Shown here: positions 10,223 to 18,007 of the stretch, piece by piece
Numbering within the stretch: the stretch's first letter is position 1
How the letters are laid out: the number at the start of each line of letters is the position of its first letter
Origin: Candidatus Avimonas faecium
Lineage (GTDB): Bacteria > Bacillota > Clostridia > Oscillospirales > Acutalibacteraceae
Length of the DNA: 38,701 nucleotides
NCBI GenBank assembly: GCA_904419005.1
Contig: CAJFQI010000018.1
Span: 1-38,701, forward strand
Direction of reading: 5' to 3'
The notes under the pieces: generated by a model
What the model was told of the DNA's origin: nothing
The model's input: only the letters and a program-made list of their open reading frames with translations
Database searches by the model: none
Program-made: the position numbers and the translations under genes

Positions 10223-11737
10223 ATGCATAATAGCAAAATGCGGACGGCATTCAGCGGCATCCTGCTTTCGGCATTTGCTCTGACGAACGCCTTGGTTCCC
10301 TGTACGGCGGCGCAGGAGGACTCGGGCGGCGGACAGCCGGTATCCGCGACGCTCTACTGGATGGCCAATGCCAATGTCTATGGAAACCCGGCCGACGGGT
10401 ATCATGTGGATGTACTGGATTGGGAAAACGGCCGGTTTGAGTATGCCATCGCCTATAACCATCCGCTGGATGTGGAAAATGAGATTCTCACCGTAAACTT
10501 CTGCAACTATCCCGATAAGCCGTACCTTTTGTCGCTGCGGGCCAGCGCCGCGGCGCCGGGCAGCGAATACGAAATGAAGGCCAGTTCCACCGTACAAGGC
10601 GCGCAGGCTATCACCTTTGAATTTATCGGAAAGGACGGCGGCGTGGAGATCGCCTATTACGATACTTCCTGCGTCCGTCGGACGGCCTGTGTGCTAGACG
10701 GCTTTGACTGGACGGCGGCGCATACCTTTGGATTTATCCGTATTGGCAGCGATTACCGGCTGACCATGGACGGATGGATCATACAGATGCCGGATGAAGC
10801 GGTGAATATTTTGCAGCCCATGGCCATAGCAGGATCGGCGTATGTGCTTCTGGGGCACGGCGAATGGAAATGGGCGCAGTTCAAAGAGGTGAAAATCATT
10901 CCTATGGATCAGAAAGAGGATGTAAAATTGGGTCGGTATCAATATGTATGGGGCGACGACTTTGAAACAAGCAGCCTGGAGCCCTCAAAATGGTCGCTGG
11001 GAGGCCATATGGGAACAGCGCCAGAATTTTGCGTGACAACAGGGGATCCGAATACTCTCCAGGTGTCCGACGGCAATCTGAAGCTGAATGCCGTCCGGTA
11101 CAGCGACCCGTCCAACAGTTCCATTCAGTATGCGGTTCCCCCGGTTCTCAGTACCCAGGACACCATGAATTTCCGGTATGGTTATGTGGAAATGTACGCC
11201 AAGCTCCCATATCAGCGGGGTGCATGGCCGGCGTTCTGGATGAAGGCGGCCGGGACGCTGGCCCCCCGGGAGTGTACGGATTATATGGTGGAGGTCGATA
11301 TTTTTGAAGTCTTCGCCAGTCAGGACACGATGGCGTCCAATCTGCATAAATGGTATGCCAACGGCAGCCATGTGCAGTATCCGGCGGGCGGGATGCCCTC
11401 CCACACCTTCGCCGAAAAGGATACGCTTTCCAGTGAATATCACCTTTACGGCTTTGAATGGACTCCTACCCGCATGACAATCTATGTGGATGGCGAGGCC
11501 TGCGGCTCGGTGGATACGACGGTTCCCTTCGGCACGCCGGGGGATACGGATATGAGCGGGCTGCAGGATCCGATGTTCCTCCTGATTGACAACTGGCTGT
11601 TCACCGAAGGGAACGCCTGGGATCCTGCGATGGCGGCCGGGGCCGGAACCGATTTCCCTCTGGAGTTTCATATCGACTGGGTTCGCCTGTATCAGGACGC
11701 CTCGGTCGAGGGCACCCTTCTCTGCACCGCGGGCTGA
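10223..11737 (+). CDS. Secreted glycoside hydrolase family 16 endo-glycanase
   Basis: A 504-residue exported endo-acting enzyme. Residues 1 to about 33 form a signal peptide with a hydrophobic core and an A-X-A-like end (CTAAQ). Residues about 40-235 are a beta-rich region that looks like a concanavalin/LamG-type fold. The C-terminal half is a GH16 domain: YVWGDDFE, FRYGYVEMYAKLPY, GAWPAFWM, and the catalytic signature VEVDIFEVF with Glu357 (nucleophile), Asp359 and Glu362 (acid/base). GH16 enzymes cut beta-1,3/1,4-glucans or galactans such as agar, porphyran and carrageenan, so the substrate stays open. The ATG at 10223 is preferred to the overlapping GTG at 10220 because GGAGGG lies 6 nt before it. 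It is the only clearly secreted enzyme in the cluster. Confidence 0.88.
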   Translation: MHNSKMRTAFSGILLSAFALTNALVPCTAAQEDSGGGQPVSATLYWMANANVYGNPADGYHVDVLDWENGRFEYAIAYNHPLDVENEILTVNFCNYPDKPYLLSLRASAAAPGSEYEMKASSTVQGAQAITFEFIGKDGGVEIAYYDTSCVRRTACVLDGFDWTAAHTFGFIRIGSDYRLTMDGWIIQMPDEAVNILQPMAIAGSAYVLLGHGEWKWAQFKEVKIIPMDQKEDVKLGRYQYVWGDDFETSSLEPSKWSLGGHMGTAPEFCVTTGDPNTLQVSDGNLKLNAVRYSDPSNSSIQYAVPPVLSTQDTMNFRYGYVEMYAKLPYQRGAWPAFWMKAAGTLAPRECTDYMVEVDIFEVFASQDTMASNLHKWYANGSHVQYPAGGMPSHTFAEKDTLSSEYHLYGFEWTPTRMTIYVDGEACGSVDTTVPFGTPGDTDMSGLQDPMFLLIDNWLFTEGNAWDPAMAAGAGTDFPLEFHIDWVRLYQDASVEGTLLCTAG

Positions 11738-11794
11738 CGGCATCATCTTATCCCAGTAAAGCATCATCCAAAAATGAAAAGGAGTGGGTATTTT

Positions 11795-12766
11795 ATGCAA
11801 GCACGGAAAGTTTCGAAAGTCCTTGGCGCGGTTCTGGCGCTGTGTACCGCGGCATCCGCCTTGACCTTGACCGCCTCGGCCGAATATGATGCGGTCACCT
11901 TTGAATTTAATGATTACAACAGCAACATATATGGCGGAGGCGGCGGTGTGGATGCCGCCCAGTGGTCAACGGGAGAGGATGGAGCGGACAAGTATCTGCG
12001 GTTCGACTATCAAAGCTGGGCGGAGATTATCGGCACGCCGGCACGCCTGTCGCTGTGCGAAGCAGGAAACCCGGCCTGGAACCAGAGTGACAAGGTGGGA
12101 TTTACGCCCGGCGCCAGCTATGACATTACCTTAAAATACCGTTACCCAGATGCCATGGATGCGTCTCCATCCGATACAGAGGAAAGGATCCTGGATGTAA
12201 AGCTGACCCTTTTGAAAGACGGTCTGGTCTCCAACTATTCGTCGGCCTACGATCAGCCGCTCTTCAGCCTCGCCCCATCAGAGGAGGGAAACACCTGGCA
12301 GGAAAAGACCGTCCGGGTGACCCTCCCGGCGGAGTTTGACGGCGATGCCTCGCAGTCCAACCTGGGCATTGTCCTTACTGTGCACGCCTTTGACGGTTGG
12401 CCGGGGCCTTTTATCTTTGACATTGCATCAGTTAAAGTAGAAAAAGTTGACCCATCCACGGATCCGTCCACCGACCCATCCACTGACCCATCCACTGACC
12501 CATCCACTGACCCGTCTACCAATCCATCTACCAATCCATCTACCAATCCGTCTGACGATTCGGACGACACCACTGTTCCGACCACCACAACTACTGTCAC
12601 AACGGCCAATACCACTGTTGCTGCTACTGCCGCCACCACGAACGCGGAAGTGCCAGAGACCGGTGAAAGCGGGCATCTGTGGCTGTGGACTGCCCTGCTG
12701 TTGATTTCCGGGGCGGGCGTGTGCCTGACGGCATTGCTCTCCAGGAAAAAACGAATGAAATATTAA
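11795..12766 (+). CDS. Sortase-anchored surface protein with CBM-like domain and DPST repeats
   Basis: A 323-residue cell-wall protein. The start is ATG 11795, served by AAAAGGAG at 11777-11784; the in-frame ATG at 11774 lies before that site. Residues about 1-29 are a signal peptide ending ASA. Residues about 30-215 form a beta-sandwich-like domain closing with FIFDIASVKVEKV, which resembles CBM4/9-type carbohydrate-binding modules. A linker of DPST and NPST repeats and a Thr-rich stretch follow. The C-terminus is a sortase signal: VPETG, a hydrophobic segment and RKKR. The threonine-cleaved motif is VPETG rather than LPxTG. Placed between a secreted GH16 and a GH3, it probably tethers the target glycan to the cell surface. 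No catalytic residues are recognisable. Confidence 0.8.
   Translation: MQARKVSKVLGAVLALCTAASALTLTASAEYDAVTFEFNDYNSNIYGGGGGVDAAQWSTGEDGADKYLRFDYQSWAEIIGTPARLSLCEAGNPAWNQSDKVGFTPGASYDITLKYRYPDAMDASPSDTEERILDVKLTLLKDGLVSNYSSAYDQPLFSLAPSEEGNTWQEKTVRVTLPAEFDGDASQSNLGIVLTVHAFDGWPGPFIFDIASVKVEKVDPSTDPSTDPSTDPSTDPSTDPSTNPSTNPSTNPSDDSDDTTVPTTTTTVTTANTTVAATAATTNAEVPETGESGHLWLWTALLLISGAGVCLTALLSRKKRMKY
12450..12556 (+). repeat. 12-bp tandem repeats encoding DPST/NPST linker
   Basis: About nine copies of a 12-bp unit (forms of GACCCATCCACT and AATCCATCTACC) in frame, giving the proline/threonine-rich linker of the surface protein. The first copies encode DPST and the last three NPST. Copies are close to identical at the DNA level, so copy number could change by slippage without breaking the frame. 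Confidence 0.9.
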
Positions 12767-12777
12767 ATACAGAAGAA

Positions 12778-12818
12778 AACGGGCGGCGGCTGTAGGATGC
12801 TGCCGCCCGTTCTATTTT
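12778..12818 (+). terminator. Intrinsic terminator inside the glycosidase run
   Basis: AACGGGCGGCGGC (12778-12790) pairs with GCTGCCGCCCGTT (12799-12811), a 13-bp stem with one G-T wobble and an 8-nt loop, followed by CTATTTTT. It lies just after the surface-protein gene, and the GH3 ribosome binding site (GGGAGGG) follows the T-run directly. It should lower expression of the GH3 and esterase genes unless transcripts read through. Confidence 0.85.
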
Positions 12819-12833
12819 TGGGAGGGATACACA

Positions 12834-15461
12834 ATGGATACCAACAAGCTGAAGGTGATGCCGGATCAGGCTCTCGTGTACGACATCGACGAAATCGATG
12901 GGGCCATGTATATGTTCAGCCATCTGGCCGGCGGGTGTGTGGCTTTCCGCTTTGAGGAAGCGATCGACCCGGCGCACGGCACCGTCCTGCTCAATGGGCG
13001 GCCGCACACGGATTGGAAGATCACCAAATTTATATTCAGCGACTGCCCAATCCTGCTTGTGTATGTCCGAGGCTATCTAAACGATTACGATATGACGGCG
13101 CAAATCCGCATTTCCGGCTTTGAGACGCCGGACGGCAGGCAGATGGATCCCCAGGAGTTCACGATCCAGGTGCTCCCGCGGCGGAATTCCTACCCGGAAA
13201 AATACCGCGAACACGACGAAACCGCCCTGAAAGCCGCCTGCGAAACGGCCGTGCTGCTGAAAAACGACGGCACGCTGCCCCTGAAGGAGGATGCGTCCCT
13301 CAGCCTGTTCGGAAAGGGCGTGGCGGAATACCGGCGGTGCGCCGTGGGGGCGGCGCGGATCAACCCGCGGGGCTGCCGCAGCCTGGAGCAGGCCGCCGGG
13401 GAAACCAGCCGCTTTTCCCTGAACCGGGAGCTGTTGGATTTTTACCGCGTCCCTAACAACCGGATCCCGCCCGAGGATATGCTGGACAGGGCCCTTGCCC
13501 AAAGCGAGGCCGCCCTGGTAATCCTCACCAGAGGAACCGGCGAGAACATCGACAACCGCCCGATCCCGGGCGAATACTATCTCTCGGACGAGGAAGACGC
13601 CCTGCTGGCCGCCGTCACGCAGAAATTTGAGAAGGTGGCCGTTATCCTCAACGTGGGATACCCCATCGACGTGCGCTTCCTGGAAAAATACGCCGTCAAT
13701 GCCTGCCTGTACACCGGCCTGCCGGGGATGTTCGGCGCGGAGGCGCTGTTCCGCCTCCTGGACGGCAGGAGCAACCCCAGCGGACGGCTCCCGGACACCT
13801 GGCCTCTGGATTATTACGACACGCCGGCCAGCCGCAATTTCCTCAATTTTTCCGCCGGGGAAAAGCTGCTGCAGACCGACGACCCCGTATGGTCGCAGAT
13901 CTGCTATGAGGAGGGGCTGTATGTCGGGTACCGGTATTTCCTCTCGTTTGACAAGCCGGCGGCCTTCCCCTTCGGGTATGGGCTGTCCTATACGGAATTT
14001 GAGCAGCAGGTCACGGACTTCCGCGTGGAGGTTGACCGGGTAAAGGTAACGGTCGCCGTCAAAAACACCGGGGACAGGGCCGGGAAAGACGTGGCGCAGC
14101 TGTATGTCTCCAAGCCGGACGCCGGCCTGGAGCAGCCGGCGGCGGAGCTGGCTGCTTTCGGCAAGACGGCGGTGCTGGAACCCGGCCAGGCGCAGGCGCT
14201 GTCCCTGGAAATCCCCCTGCGGCATCTAGCCAGCTACCGGGAGAGCACGGCCGAATGGGTGCTGCTGCCCGGCCGGTATACCGTTTCCCTCGGTCGGCAC
14301 GCCGGCAGCCTCATCATAGCCGGCAGCTTTCCGCAGGACGGGGAGCGGATATTCCAGAAGGCCGCGCGGCGGGTGGCCCCGCCCCAGGTTTTCGATGAAA
14401 TCAGCCGGAAAAGCGTCAAATCCTGGCCCAAGGGGGACGGCACCTTCACCTCTGCGGAACCGCTGCTCCGCAATCAGCTGGGGCACTTTGTCCCGCCGCC
14501 GGCCCCGCTGCCCAAGGCGGAAGCCTCCATATCCTTTGGGGAGCTGGCGGCGGCTCCGGAGAAGCTGCCCGATTTTGTGGCCCAGCTCACCGACGACGAG
14601 CTTTGCCGCCTCCAGGTGCTGTGGAGCACCAGCTGGCAGATGAATGAAAAAGGGGTTGCCGGTATCATCAAGGGGCTGCAGAAATACGGGATGCCGGATT
14701 ACGTGCTGGCGGACGGGAACAACGGCGTCAATGTCGCAAGGCATAATATCGGGATGCCTTCCAGCTGCATGGTGGCGGCCTCCTTTGACACGCAGCTTGC
14801 CTATGACGTGGGGCGAGTTATCGCAGAAGAAGCGCTGGACAACGGGGTCGATCTGATCCTGGGGCCGGGGATGAACCTGCACCGGAATCTGCTCAACGGA
14901 AGGAACGCCGAATATTTCTCGGAGGATCCCCTTTTGGCCGGGTATATGGCTGGGCACCAGACGAAAGGGATGCAGGACGCCGGGGTATCCGGCTGTATTA
15001 AGCACGTGGCCGCCAACAATTGCGAGGCGGTCCGCAAACGCAGCAACAGCCTGATACGGGAACGCACGCTGAGGGAACTGTATATCCGCTCCTACGAATA
15101 CGCCATGGAAATCGAGCCGGCCGACACCATTATGACCGGGTACAATGCGGTTAACGGGAAATTCTGCGACGAGGATTATGAGCTTTTAGAGGGGATTTTC
15201 CGGGAGGAACTGGGCTTTGACGGCTTTGCCATGTCGGACTGGAATTCTTACGACACGTCGGACACCAGGGCCATGGTGCGCGCAGGCATCAGCGTCCTGA
15301 CGCCAGGCTCGGACGACGACAAGTACGTCGAGCCGTTGAAAAAGGCGCTGCTAACCAGGGAGATCACCCGAGGCGAATTGCAGCGGAATGTGATGCAGGT
15401 TGTGCGTATCCTGCTCCGGCGGCTGAAAATAAGGCAAAGTGGCGATTGTTCGCAATCCTAA
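12834..15461 (+). CDS. Glycoside hydrolase family 3 with permuted domain order
   Basis: An 875-residue beta-glucosidase-type enzyme. The usual GH3 order is reversed. After an N-terminal segment, the alpha/beta-sandwich 'C-terminal' domain comes first (about 115-350: AVLLKNDGTLPLKED, VILNVGYPIDVRFLE, GRLPDTWP, FPFGYGLSYTEFEQ), then a fibronectin-III-like domain (about 385-490). The TIM-barrel 'N-terminal' domain is last (about 560-860): GPGMNLHRNLLNGRN, the conserved GCIKHVAANN, and the nucleophile Asp802 in GFAMSDWNS. Reversed GH3 enzymes are known from Ruminococcus albus and Butyrivibrio. No signal peptide is visible, so it probably acts in the cytoplasm on oligosaccharides. It starts 16 nt after a terminator, and the esterase pseudogene follows after 27 bp. 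Confidence 0.9.
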   Translation: MDTNKLKVMPDQALVYDIDEIDGAMYMFSHLAGGCVAFRFEEAIDPAHGTVLLNGRPHTDWKITKFIFSDCPILLVYVRGYLNDYDMTAQIRISGFETPDGRQMDPQEFTIQVLPRRNSYPEKYREHDETALKAACETAVLLKNDGTLPLKEDASLSLFGKGVAEYRRCAVGAARINPRGCRSLEQAAGETSRFSLNRELLDFYRVPNNRIPPEDMLDRALAQSEAALVILTRGTGENIDNRPIPGEYYLSDEEDALLAAVTQKFEKVAVILNVGYPIDVRFLEKYAVNACLYTGLPGMFGAEALFRLLDGRSNPSGRLPDTWPLDYYDTPASRNFLNFSAGEKLLQTDDPVWSQICYEEGLYVGYRYFLSFDKPAAFPFGYGLSYTEFEQQVTDFRVEVDRVKVTVAVKNTGDRAGKDVAQLYVSKPDAGLEQPAAELAAFGKTAVLEPGQAQALSLEIPLRHLASYRESTAEWVLLPGRYTVSLGRHAGSLIIAGSFPQDGERIFQKAARRVAPPQVFDEISRKSVKSWPKGDGTFTSAEPLLRNQLGHFVPPPAPLPKAEASISFGELAAAPEKLPDFVAQLTDDELCRLQVLWSTSWQMNEKGVAGIIKGLQKYGMPDYVLADGNNGVNVARHNIGMPSSCMVAASFDTQLAYDVGRVIAEEALDNGVDLILGPGMNLHRNLLNGRNAEYFSEDPLLAGYMAGHQTKGMQDAGVSGCIKHVAANNCEAVRKRSNSLIRERTLRELYIRSYEYAMEIEPADTIMTGYNAVNGKFCDEDYELLEGIFREELGFDGFAMSDWNSYDTSDTRAMVRAGISVLTPGSDDDKYVEPLKKALLTREITRGELQRNVMQVVRILLRRLKIRQSGDCSQS

Positions 15462-15488
15462 TTTCATTAGCATATAAAGGAGCCTATC

Positions 15489-16303
15489 ATGCGTTATGAA
15501 GCCTTGAATATTGATGTGGATTATGCGTTGGCGGGAGTACCCGGCACGGGCTGTCCCACCTTGTATGCCTATCTGCGGGACGCCTCCCCGGAAATGCCGG
15601 TTCCCACCCGGCTCTTATTATTTGTCCTGGCGGCGGATATGGATCCACCTCCGATCGGGAAGCGGAACCCATCGCCCTGCAATTCCTCGGCATGGGGTTC
15701 CAATGTTTTGTCCTGCGGTATTCCGTGAAGGGACAGACGGTTTTCCCCGGGGCGTTGATGGAACTGGCCGCATCGACGGCGCTGGTGCGCAGCCGAGCCG
15801 AGGAGTGGCACATCGATCCCGGACGGATTGTGGTCATGGGATTTTCGACTGGCGGCCATCTGGCCGCCAGTCTGGGCGTTTTCTGGAAGCAGGATTTCCT
15901 GCTGGAGCCGCTTGGCCGGAAGAGCGAGGAAATACAGCCGAACGGCATGATCCTAGCCTATCCGGTGATTACTGCGGGGAAATTTGTCCACCGGGATTCC
16001 TTTGTCAATCTGCTGTGAGACCGATATGAGGAACAAATCGGGCTGGTATCACTGGAAAACCAGGTATCGCCGGACACACCGCCGACCTTTCTATGGCATA
16101 TGTGGGACGATCGCTTTGTCCCGGTGGAAAACAGTCTCCTTCTGGCAGGTGCACTTCGTCGAAACGGCATTCCGCTGGAGATGCATATTTTTCCCCGCGG
16201 CGATCATGGCCTGGCGCTTGCCTCGGCAGAAACCAACAGCGAAACCGAATCGGTAAAAGATTGGCCGATTTGGGCCGAGCGGTGGATCCGGGCACTTTCG
16301 TAA
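15489..16303 (+). pseudogene. Acetyl-esterase-like alpha/beta hydrolase, broken by a frameshift and a stop codon
   Basis: Translated piecewise, this is one alpha/beta-hydrolase of the BD-FAE/acetyl-xylan-esterase kind. The first 38 or so codons (MRYEALNIDVDYALAG...) are in frame 3. At about 15600-15612 the homology moves to frame 2, where LIICPGGGYGSTSDREAEPI (the oxyanion-hole GGGY) is found, then MGFSTGGHLAAS, whose Ser is the nucleophile. At 16016 a TGA interrupts VNLL*DRYEEQIGLVSLENQ; beyond it the same frame continues through PDTPPTFLWHMWDDRFVPVE (acid residue) to FPRGDHGLAL with the catalytic His. GGA to TGA would explain the stop. It is the last gene of the cluster, with an AAAGGAG site before the ATG. 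Sequencing error is possible, but there are two independent lesions. Confidence 0.8.
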
Positions 16304-16360
16304 TCCTATTTAAAGCCAAGAATTTTATAGATAAAAGCTGCAGGTGACTTTCAAGCCCAA

Positions 16361-16409
16361 AGCCAAATCCTTCCTTGAACCATCAAAGGAGAATTTGGCT
16401 TTTTCTTTT
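16361..16409 (+). terminator. Terminator after the glycan cluster
   Basis: AGCCAAAT (16361-16368) pairs with ATTTGGCT (16393-16400), with partial inner pairing (CCTT/AAGG), followed by TTTTCTTTTA. It closes the glycosidase operon before the integration module. The rest of 16304-16518 is AT-rich; a TATAAT at 16460-16465 is the likely -10 box of the sigma-like gene. Confidence 0.8.
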
Positions 16410-16518
16410 AGGCACTAAATAGTTGTAAAATAATTTAATTTAATTTTTTTCTAAATTGGTATAATTTTGTCTATCACCTTGCCTTGTGGCTTTGATGAAA
16501 GGGCAAAGGTGAGAGCGT

Positions 16519-16959
16519 ATGAAAACGGACTTTTCGCTCGAAGACATCACCAGTGAATTGCTCGACTATGTGGATAAGTATTTGAAAACCGTTATCAGCA
16601 ACACCAAACGCCGCTATTATCGAAACAAAAGGCGTCCCCACAAATACGGGATTGTCTTTGTCGAACTGGACAAATATGCTGAGGATCTGCACTATGATGA
16701 CCCAGGGCTTGAACAGGTGCTCTGCCAACTGATCGACGTGCAGGGAATTAAAATACCCGTTTTAAACCCGGAATTGGCCGATGCCTTACGGAGTCTGACG
16801 GAAACACAAAGGCTAGTGTTGCTGAAAAACGTCGTTCTCAATGTTCCTATGAAGCAGATCGCCCTTGAGCTTGGCGTGAGTATTGGCATGGTGGAAAAAC
16901 ATAAGAACAATGCCATACGCGCCATAAAAAGGAGGATGAGCGTCGATGAAGAAAAGTAA
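16519..16959 (+). CDS. Sigma-70-region-4-type factor of a Tn916/Tn1549-like element
   Basis: 146 residues. The C-terminal half is a clear sigma region 4 helix-turn-helix (LRSLTETQRLVLLKN, then PMKQIALELGVSIGMVEKHKN). The N-terminal part lacks a recognisable region 2, so it may act as a partial sigma factor or DNA-binding regulator. Proteins of this type are encoded in conjugative transposons just before the HTH_16 gene, xis and int, the same order as here. It overlaps the next gene by 14 bp, indicating coupled expression. An AAAGGTGAGAG region precedes the ATG. Confidence 0.8.
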   Translation: MKTDFSLEDITSELLDYVDKYLKTVISNTKRRYYRNKRRPHKYGIVFVELDKYAEDLHYDDPGLEQVLCQLIDVQGIKIPVLNPELADALRSLTETQRLVLLKNVVLNVPMKQIALELGVSIGMVEKHKNNAIRAIKRRMSVDEEK

Positions 16960-17254
16960 GAATAACCAAGACTATCCGGTACCATCGGCCGAACTGGTTC
17001 TGGATCTAATTCGCTCGGCTCCGGAAACGGACAACAAATTTCTTTCCTTTTACAATCTCTATATCGGCAAAGCTGCCGTCGAGCCTGTGTATGCGGACGA
17101 TGGATGCTGCTGCGGTACCCGTTTGAACGAAGATCTCCGGCAGGAAATTCTTATCACCTTCGTGCAGAGTTTGATACCCCTGCGCAGGAAACTCATCCGT
17201 TATCTGAACGGCGAGTGTGTTTTAGTTCTTATCGTGCCGCCGCCCGTCTCATAG
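16946..17254 (+). CDS. HTH_16-type small protein of a conjugative transposon
   Basis: 102 residues. The pattern YPVPSAELVLDLI ... LSFYNLYI ... LNEDLRQEILITFVQSLI matches the helix-turn-helix_16 family, found in Tn916 (Orf8-like) and Tn1549-like elements immediately after a sigma-like gene. The start ATG overlaps the sigma gene and has AGGAGG about 10 nt upstream. The C-terminal tail (VLVLIVPPPVS) is longer than the family core and may be non-functional read-on. The usual role is thought to be control of element transfer genes; no function is shown here. Confidence 0.7.
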   Translation: MKKSKNNQDYPVPSAELVLDLIRSAPETDNKFLSFYNLYIGKAAVEPVYADDGCCCGTRLNEDLRQEILITFVQSLIPLRRKLIRYLNGECVLVLIVPPPVS

Positions 17255-17292
17255 GGCGGTGAGGCCGGTAAGATAGATACCCCTTTGGAACC

Positions 17293-17590
17293 TTGACAAA
17301 TATGCCGGAAGGCATCATGGTAATATGCCGCGGAACGATCCGGGGAGCGCGTTAAGAGCGACAAATCCGCTGCAAGACAGAGCAGCGGCGCGACGATCTG
17401 GAAGGCACTTGCCGCAGGAGCTTGGCGGCGCCGTCTGTGGACGGTCGTAACGATTTTTGTTATGAAGCGGTTCTCTCATGGAACTTTGTGCATCCGATGC
17501 ACAAAGTCCCGGAGAGCTGTCGGCCGCCGCGGTGTATCCCTCTTGGTGGGACCGAAAAAACCATATGAGTCTAACAACCGGAGGTAAATT
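17293..17590 (+). promoter_or_regulatory. Hairpin-rich leader upstream of xis
   Basis: No credible gene lies between the HTH_16 gene and xis. TTGACA (17293-17298) and an extended -10 TGGTAATAT (17318-17326) are 22 bp apart, with the dyad ATGCC-GGAA-GGCAT (17302-17315) between them. Downstream the RNA could form CCGCTGC/GCAGCGG (17367-17388), CCGTC/GACGG (17431-17444) and a long compound hairpin: CTCTC...GAGAG (17473-17516) enclosing a perfect 11-bp stem (17483-17493 with 17497-17507). A 17-codon reading frame (17302-17355, MPEGIMVICRG...) exists but has no good ribosome binding site. This may be a regulatory leader or small RNA controlling excision genes. Confidence 0.5.
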
Positions 17591-17614
17591 TTGCTTCAAG
17601 GAGCTGACAAATCC

Positions 17615-17884
17615 ATGGAACAGAATATTGATCAAATCAAAGCAATCATCAGTTCAGACTCCGATATGGCAGAAAAAATCAATGCGATGCCCTATAACTT
17701 GCATCTGGAGGATCTGATCGAATTTTTTGGTTTCTGTGAATCGACCACTCGGAAGATCACACAGCAGCCCGGCTTTCCTTATGTCAGAACCGGTATCTGC
17801 AAGCTCACCGTACCTAGGCCGCTGTTTTTGGAATGGTATTTTTCCAACTGTCTCTATCGAAAAAAAGAAGCAAACGAAATTTGA
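17615..17884 (+). CDS. Excisionase-like small protein (Xis)
   Basis: 89 residues with an excisionase-type winged helix region (LEDLIEFFGFCESTTRKITQ, then a basic PGFPYVRTGICKLTVPRPLF wing). It lies directly upstream of the integrase, the standard place for xis, whose product bends att DNA and directs the integrase toward excision. The start is ATG 17615 because AAGGAG lies at 17598-17603; a TTG 8 codons earlier is less likely. Similarity to named Xis proteins is weak, so the function rests mainly on position and size. Confidence 0.65.
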   Translation: MEQNIDQIKAIISSDSDMAEKINAMPYNLHLEDLIEFFGFCESTTRKITQQPGFPYVRTGICKLTVPRPLFLEWYFSNCLYRKKEANEI

Positions 17885-17911
17885 CAGGCTAAAGTATTTC
17901 GTATTATGCTG

Positions 17912-17958
17912 ATAAGCAGATAGGAAACTTGTACCTTGAAAAGTGCATATCTGCTTAT
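17912..17958. repeat. 11-bp inverted repeat between xis and int
   Basis: ATAAGCAGATA (17912-17922) and TATCTGCTTAT (17948-17958) are perfect inverted repeats with a 25-nt centre, in the 123-bp xis-int spacer. A TTGACA at 17881-17886 followed by TATGCT (17905-17910) at 18 bp would place the repeat just after an int promoter, so it could be an operator or an attenuator-like hairpin. It has no T-run. Confidence 0.55.
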
Positions 17959-18007
17959 AAAAGATGTCAAATTGCTTCAACAGTCAAAACGAAAGGATTG
18001 TTGAACA

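Noticed and set aside
12450-12556. The 12-bp repeats as a CRISPR array
   Set aside because: Repeats are contiguous, in frame with a coding gene, and have no spacers; they encode a protein linker.
17302-17355. A 17-codon leader peptide gene upstream of xis
   Set aside because: No ribosome binding site precedes the ATG, it overlaps the likely promoter, and no attenuator-like codon bias is seen; mentioned only inside the leader entry.
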